Of a stretch of DNA of 11,302 bases, positions 8,813 through 11,302 are shown piece by piece. The position numbers and the translations under genes were made by a program. Numbering within the stretch: position 1 is the stretch's first letter; each line of letters opens with the position of its first letter. The notes beneath the pieces were generated by a model. That model saw only the letters and a list, made by a program, of their open reading frames with translations, was not told the DNA's origin and did not search any database. The stretch comes from Sedimenticola sp. (GTDB taxonomy: Bacteria > Pseudomonadota > Gammaproteobacteria > Chromatiales > Chromatiaceae), in the NCBI GenBank assembly GCA_027023915.1, contig JALVUB010000047.1:1-11302 (forward strand), written 5' to 3'.

Positions 8813-11302
8813 ATGAGCCTCCAGCCCGACCTCGTCCTCGTAGACGGCTCCTCCTATCTCTTCCGCGCCTTCCACGCCCTGCCGCCCCTGACCAATTCGA
8901 AGGGCGAGCCCACCGGGGCGGTGGTGGGGGTGGTGAACATGCTGCGCAAGCTGGTGCGGGAGTACCAGCCCAAATACATGGCGGTGGTGTTCGACGCGCC
9001 CGGCCCCACCTTCCGCGACGAGCTCTACGCCGACTACAAGGCCAATCGCCCGCCCGCGCCGGACGAGCTGAAGGCGCAGATTCCCCTGCTGCACCAGATC
9101 GTGGAGGCGATGGGGCTGCCCCTGCTGGTGGTGGAGGGGGTGGAGGCGGACGACGTCATCGGCACCCTGGCACGGCAGGCGGCGGAGCAGGGGATGCAGG
9201 TGCTCATCTCCACCGGCGACAAGGACATTGCGCAACTGGTGAACGACCGCATCACCCTCATCGACACCATGACCGACCGGGTGCTCGACCGCCAGGGGGT
9301 GGAGAAGAAGTTCGGGGTGAAGCCGGAGAGAATCATCGACTTCCTCGCTCTCACCGGCGACGCTTCCGACAACATCCCCGGGGTACCCAAGGTGGGTCCC
9401 AAGACCGCCGCCAAGTGGCTCAACCAGTACGGTTCCCTCGATGAACTGATGGCCCACGCCGACGAGGTGAAGGGCAAGGTGGGCGAGAACCTGCGCGCCA
9501 GCCTGGAGCAGCTGCCCCTGTCGCGCGAGCTGGCCACCATCCGCGCCGACCTGGATCTCGACCTGGCGCCCGACCAGCTCGCGCCCCGCCAGCCCGACCT
9601 GCAAACGCTGCGCGAGCTCTTCACCCGGATGGAAGCGAGCCGTCTGCTCGCCTCGCTGGACGAAGAGGATCCCGATCCCCCCAGCGCCGCCAGGGCCGCC
9701 GCCAGCGGCGACTACGAGGTGATCCTCGACAGGGCGCAGTTGGACCAGTGGATCGGGCGGCTGGAACAGGCCGAGGTCTTCGCTTTCGACACCGAGACCA
9801 CCAGCCTCGACTACATGCAGGCCGAGCTGGTGGGGGTCTCCTTCGCGGTGGAGCCGGAGCGGGCCGCCTACCTGCCCCTGGCCCACGACTATCCCGGCGC
9901 GCCGCGCCAGCTCGACCACCACCAGGCGCTGGAGAGGCTGCGCCCCCTGCTGGAGGACGAAGGGCGGCCCAAGCTGGGCCAGAACCTCAAGTACGACATG
10001 AGCGTGCTGGCCCGCCACGGCATCGAGCTGCGCGGCATCCGCTACGACACCATGCTCGAGTCCTACGTCCTCGACTCCACCGCCACCCGCCACGACATGG
10101 ACTCCCTGGCGAAGAAGTACCTGGGCTACCAGCCGGTCTCCTATGAGACCGTGGCCGGCAAGGGGGCGAAACAGATCGCCTTCAACCAGGTGGCGCTGGA
10201 GGAGGCGGCGCCCTACGCCGCCGAGGATGCCGACATCGCCCTGCGCCTCCACCAGGCCCTCTGGCCCCGGCTGGAGCCGGAGGAGGGGCTGAGGTTCGTC
10301 TTCGAGCAGATCGAGATGCCCCTGGTGCCGGTGCTCTCGCGCATGGAGCGCACCGGGGTGCGTATCGACACCGAGCTGCTCAGGCGGCAGAGCGCCGAGC
10401 TGGCGGAGAAGCTCCACCAGCTCGAGGAGCGCGCCTACGCCCTGGCCGGCCACCCCTTCAACCTCGGTTCCCCCAAGCAGATCGGCCAGGTCTTCTTCGA
10501 CGAGCTGGGGATGGAGGTGATCCGCAAGACCCCCAAGGGCGCTCCCTCCACCTCCGAGGCGGTGCTGCAGGAGCTGGCGGCGCGCGGCCACGAACTGCCG
10601 GCGGTGATCCTCGAGCACCGCGGCTTGGCCAAGCTCAAATCCACCTATCTGGACAAGCTGCCCAGGATGGTGGACCCCGACACCGGCCGCGTCCACACCA
10701 GCTACCACCAGGCGGTCGCCGCCACCGGCCGGCTCAGCTCCTCCGACCCCAACCTGCAGAACATCCCGGTGCGTACCGAGGAGGGGCGGCGCATCCGCAA
10801 GGCTTTTGTGGCCGAGCCGGGGTGGAAGATGATGGCCGCCGACTACTCACAGATCGAGCTGCGCATCATGGCCCACCTCTCGGGCGACGAGGGGCTGCTG
10901 CGCGCCTTCGAGCAGGGGTTGGACATCCACGCCGCCACCGCCGCCGAGGTGTTCGGCTACCCCTCGCCGGAAGCGGTGGAGCCCGAGGCGCGCCGCCGCG
11001 CCAAGGCGATCAACTTCGGCCTCATCTACGGCATGTCCGCCTTCGGCCTGGCGCGCCAGCTCGGCATCGGTCGCGACGAGGCGCAGGAATACGTCGATCT
11101 CTACTTCAGCCGCTACCCCGGCGTGCGCGAGTTCATGGAGCGCACCAGGGAGGAGGCGCGCCAGCAGGGCTACGTGGAGACCCTCTTCGGCCGCCGCCTC
11201 CACCTGCCCGAGATCAACAGCCGCAACGGCCAGCGCCGCGCCGCCGCCGAGCGCACCGCCATCAACGCCCCCATGCAGGGCACCGCCGCCGACATCATCA
11301 AG
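8813..11302 (+). CDS. polA: DNA polymerase I (3' end cut by window)
   Basis: PolA fills gaps and removes RNA primers during replication and repair. 830 codons are present. The 5' nuclease domain (about 1-290) has LVDGSSYLFRAFHALPP, VEADDVIGTLA, STGDKDIAQLV and the helix-hairpin-helix block LTGDASDNIPGVPKVGPKTA. The 3'-5' exonuclease retains Asp326/Glu328 in FDTETTSL, Asp395 in GQNLKYDM and Tyr468/Asp472 in YAAEDAD, so proofreading should be active. The polymerase domain has motif A ADYSQIELR (Asp677) and the O helix RRRAKAINFGLIYG (Lys731, Phe735, Tyr739). Phe735 rather than Tyr implies normal discrimination against dideoxynucleotides. The sequence stops at GTAADIIK, about 80 residues or a little more before the expected end. 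The second catalytic Asp of the VHDE motif lies outside the window. The start is ATG with AGGAGG 7 nt upstream. Confidence 0.98.
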   Translation, partial: MSLQPDLVLVDGSSYLFRAFHALPPLTNSKGEPTGAVVGVVNMLRKLVREYQPKYMAVVFDAPGPTFRDELYADYKANRPPAPDELKAQIPLLHQIVEAMGLPLLVVEGVEADDVIGTLARQAAEQGMQVLISTGDKDIAQLVNDRITLIDTMTDRVLDRQGVEKKFGVKPERIIDFLALTGDASDNIPGVPKVGPKTAAKWLNQYGSLDELMAHADEVKGKVGENLRASLEQLPLSRELATIRADLDLDLAPDQLAPRQPDLQTLRELFTRMEASRLLASLDEEDPDPPSAARAAASGDYEVILDRAQLDQWIGRLEQAEVFAFDTETTSLDYMQAELVGVSFAVEPERAAYLPLAHDYPGAPRQLDHHQALERLRPLLEDEGRPKLGQNLKYDMSVLARHGIELRGIRYDTMLESYVLDSTATRHDMDSLAKKYLGYQPVSYETVAGKGAKQIAFNQVALEEAAPYAAEDADIALRLHQALWPRLEPEEGLRFVFEQIEMPLVPVLSRMERTGVRIDTELLRRQSAELAEKLHQLEERAYALAGHPFNLGSPKQIGQVFFDELGMEVIRKTPKGAPSTSEAVLQELAARGHELPAVILEHRGLAKLKSTYLDKLPRMVDPDTGRVHTSYHQAVAATGRLSSSDPNLQNIPVRTEEGRRIRKAFVAEPGWKMMAADYSQIELRIMAHLSGDEGLLRAFEQGLDIHAATAAEVFGYPSPEAVEPEARRRAKAINFGLIYGMSAFGLARQLGIGRDEAQEYVDLYFSRYPGVREFMERTREEARQQGYVETLFGRRLHLPEINSRNGQRRAAAERTAINAPMQGTAADIIK

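Noticed and set aside
8798..10708. Minus-strand frame of 636 codons opposite polA
   Set aside because: Same kind of antisense artefact; the plus strand encodes a well-conserved PolA.

Overview
The window is ordinary, GC-rich bacterial chromosome, almost certainly from a gammaproteobacterium. The encoded MnmE, YidC, L34, RnpA, MetH and PolA all resemble the Escherichia coli proteins closely, and several catalytic residues fall at the same residue numbers (MetH His759, MnmE Asp270). No phage, insertion sequence, CRISPR array, rRNA or tRNA is visible, and no gap between genes exceeds about 100 bases.

Layout. On the minus strand, reading right to left from 3474, is the conserved origin-proximal operon rpmH-rnpA-yidC-mnmE. 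mnmE runs off the left edge, missing only about its last 20 residues. The operon has a clear sigma70-type promoter (3554-3582) and a short leader with a hairpin. Two features differ from the E. coli layout: rpmH and rnpA overlap by 20 nt, and yidD is missing between rnpA and yidC. Upstream of the operon, where dnaA often lies divergently, is a small AT-richer accessory patch on the same strand: a ribbon-helix-helix antitoxin (DUF6364-like), a PIN-domain toxin, and a 47-codon ORF that looks like the decayed start of a Uma2-family gene. The stop codon of that ORF lies inside the -10 box of the rpmH promoter.

On the plus strand, from 4450 rightward, are metH (cobalamin-dependent methionine synthase, complete), a HutZ/HugZ-like split-barrel protein, and polA (DNA polymerase I, cut by the right edge about 80-100 residues before its end). 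metH and the toxin-antitoxin pair are transcribed divergently from a shared 100-bp region. A REP/BIME-type pair of inverted hairpins starts on the metH stop codon.

The left operon serves translation and membrane biogenesis: ribosomal protein L34, the RNase P protein for tRNA 5' processing, the YidC insertase, and the MnmE tRNA wobble-uridine GTPase. The right arm carries methyl-group metabolism, a possible haem- or flavin-binding protein and DNA repair/replication, with no obvious functional link between them.

I found no convincing new system. The points most worth a second look are the Uma2-like remnant fused into the rpmH promoter, the rearranged rpmH flank, the metH start (no Shine-Dalgarno, overlapped by a 6-codon upstream ORF), the BIME on the metH stop, and the HutZ-like protein that ends before the region holding the known haem-ligand histidine.
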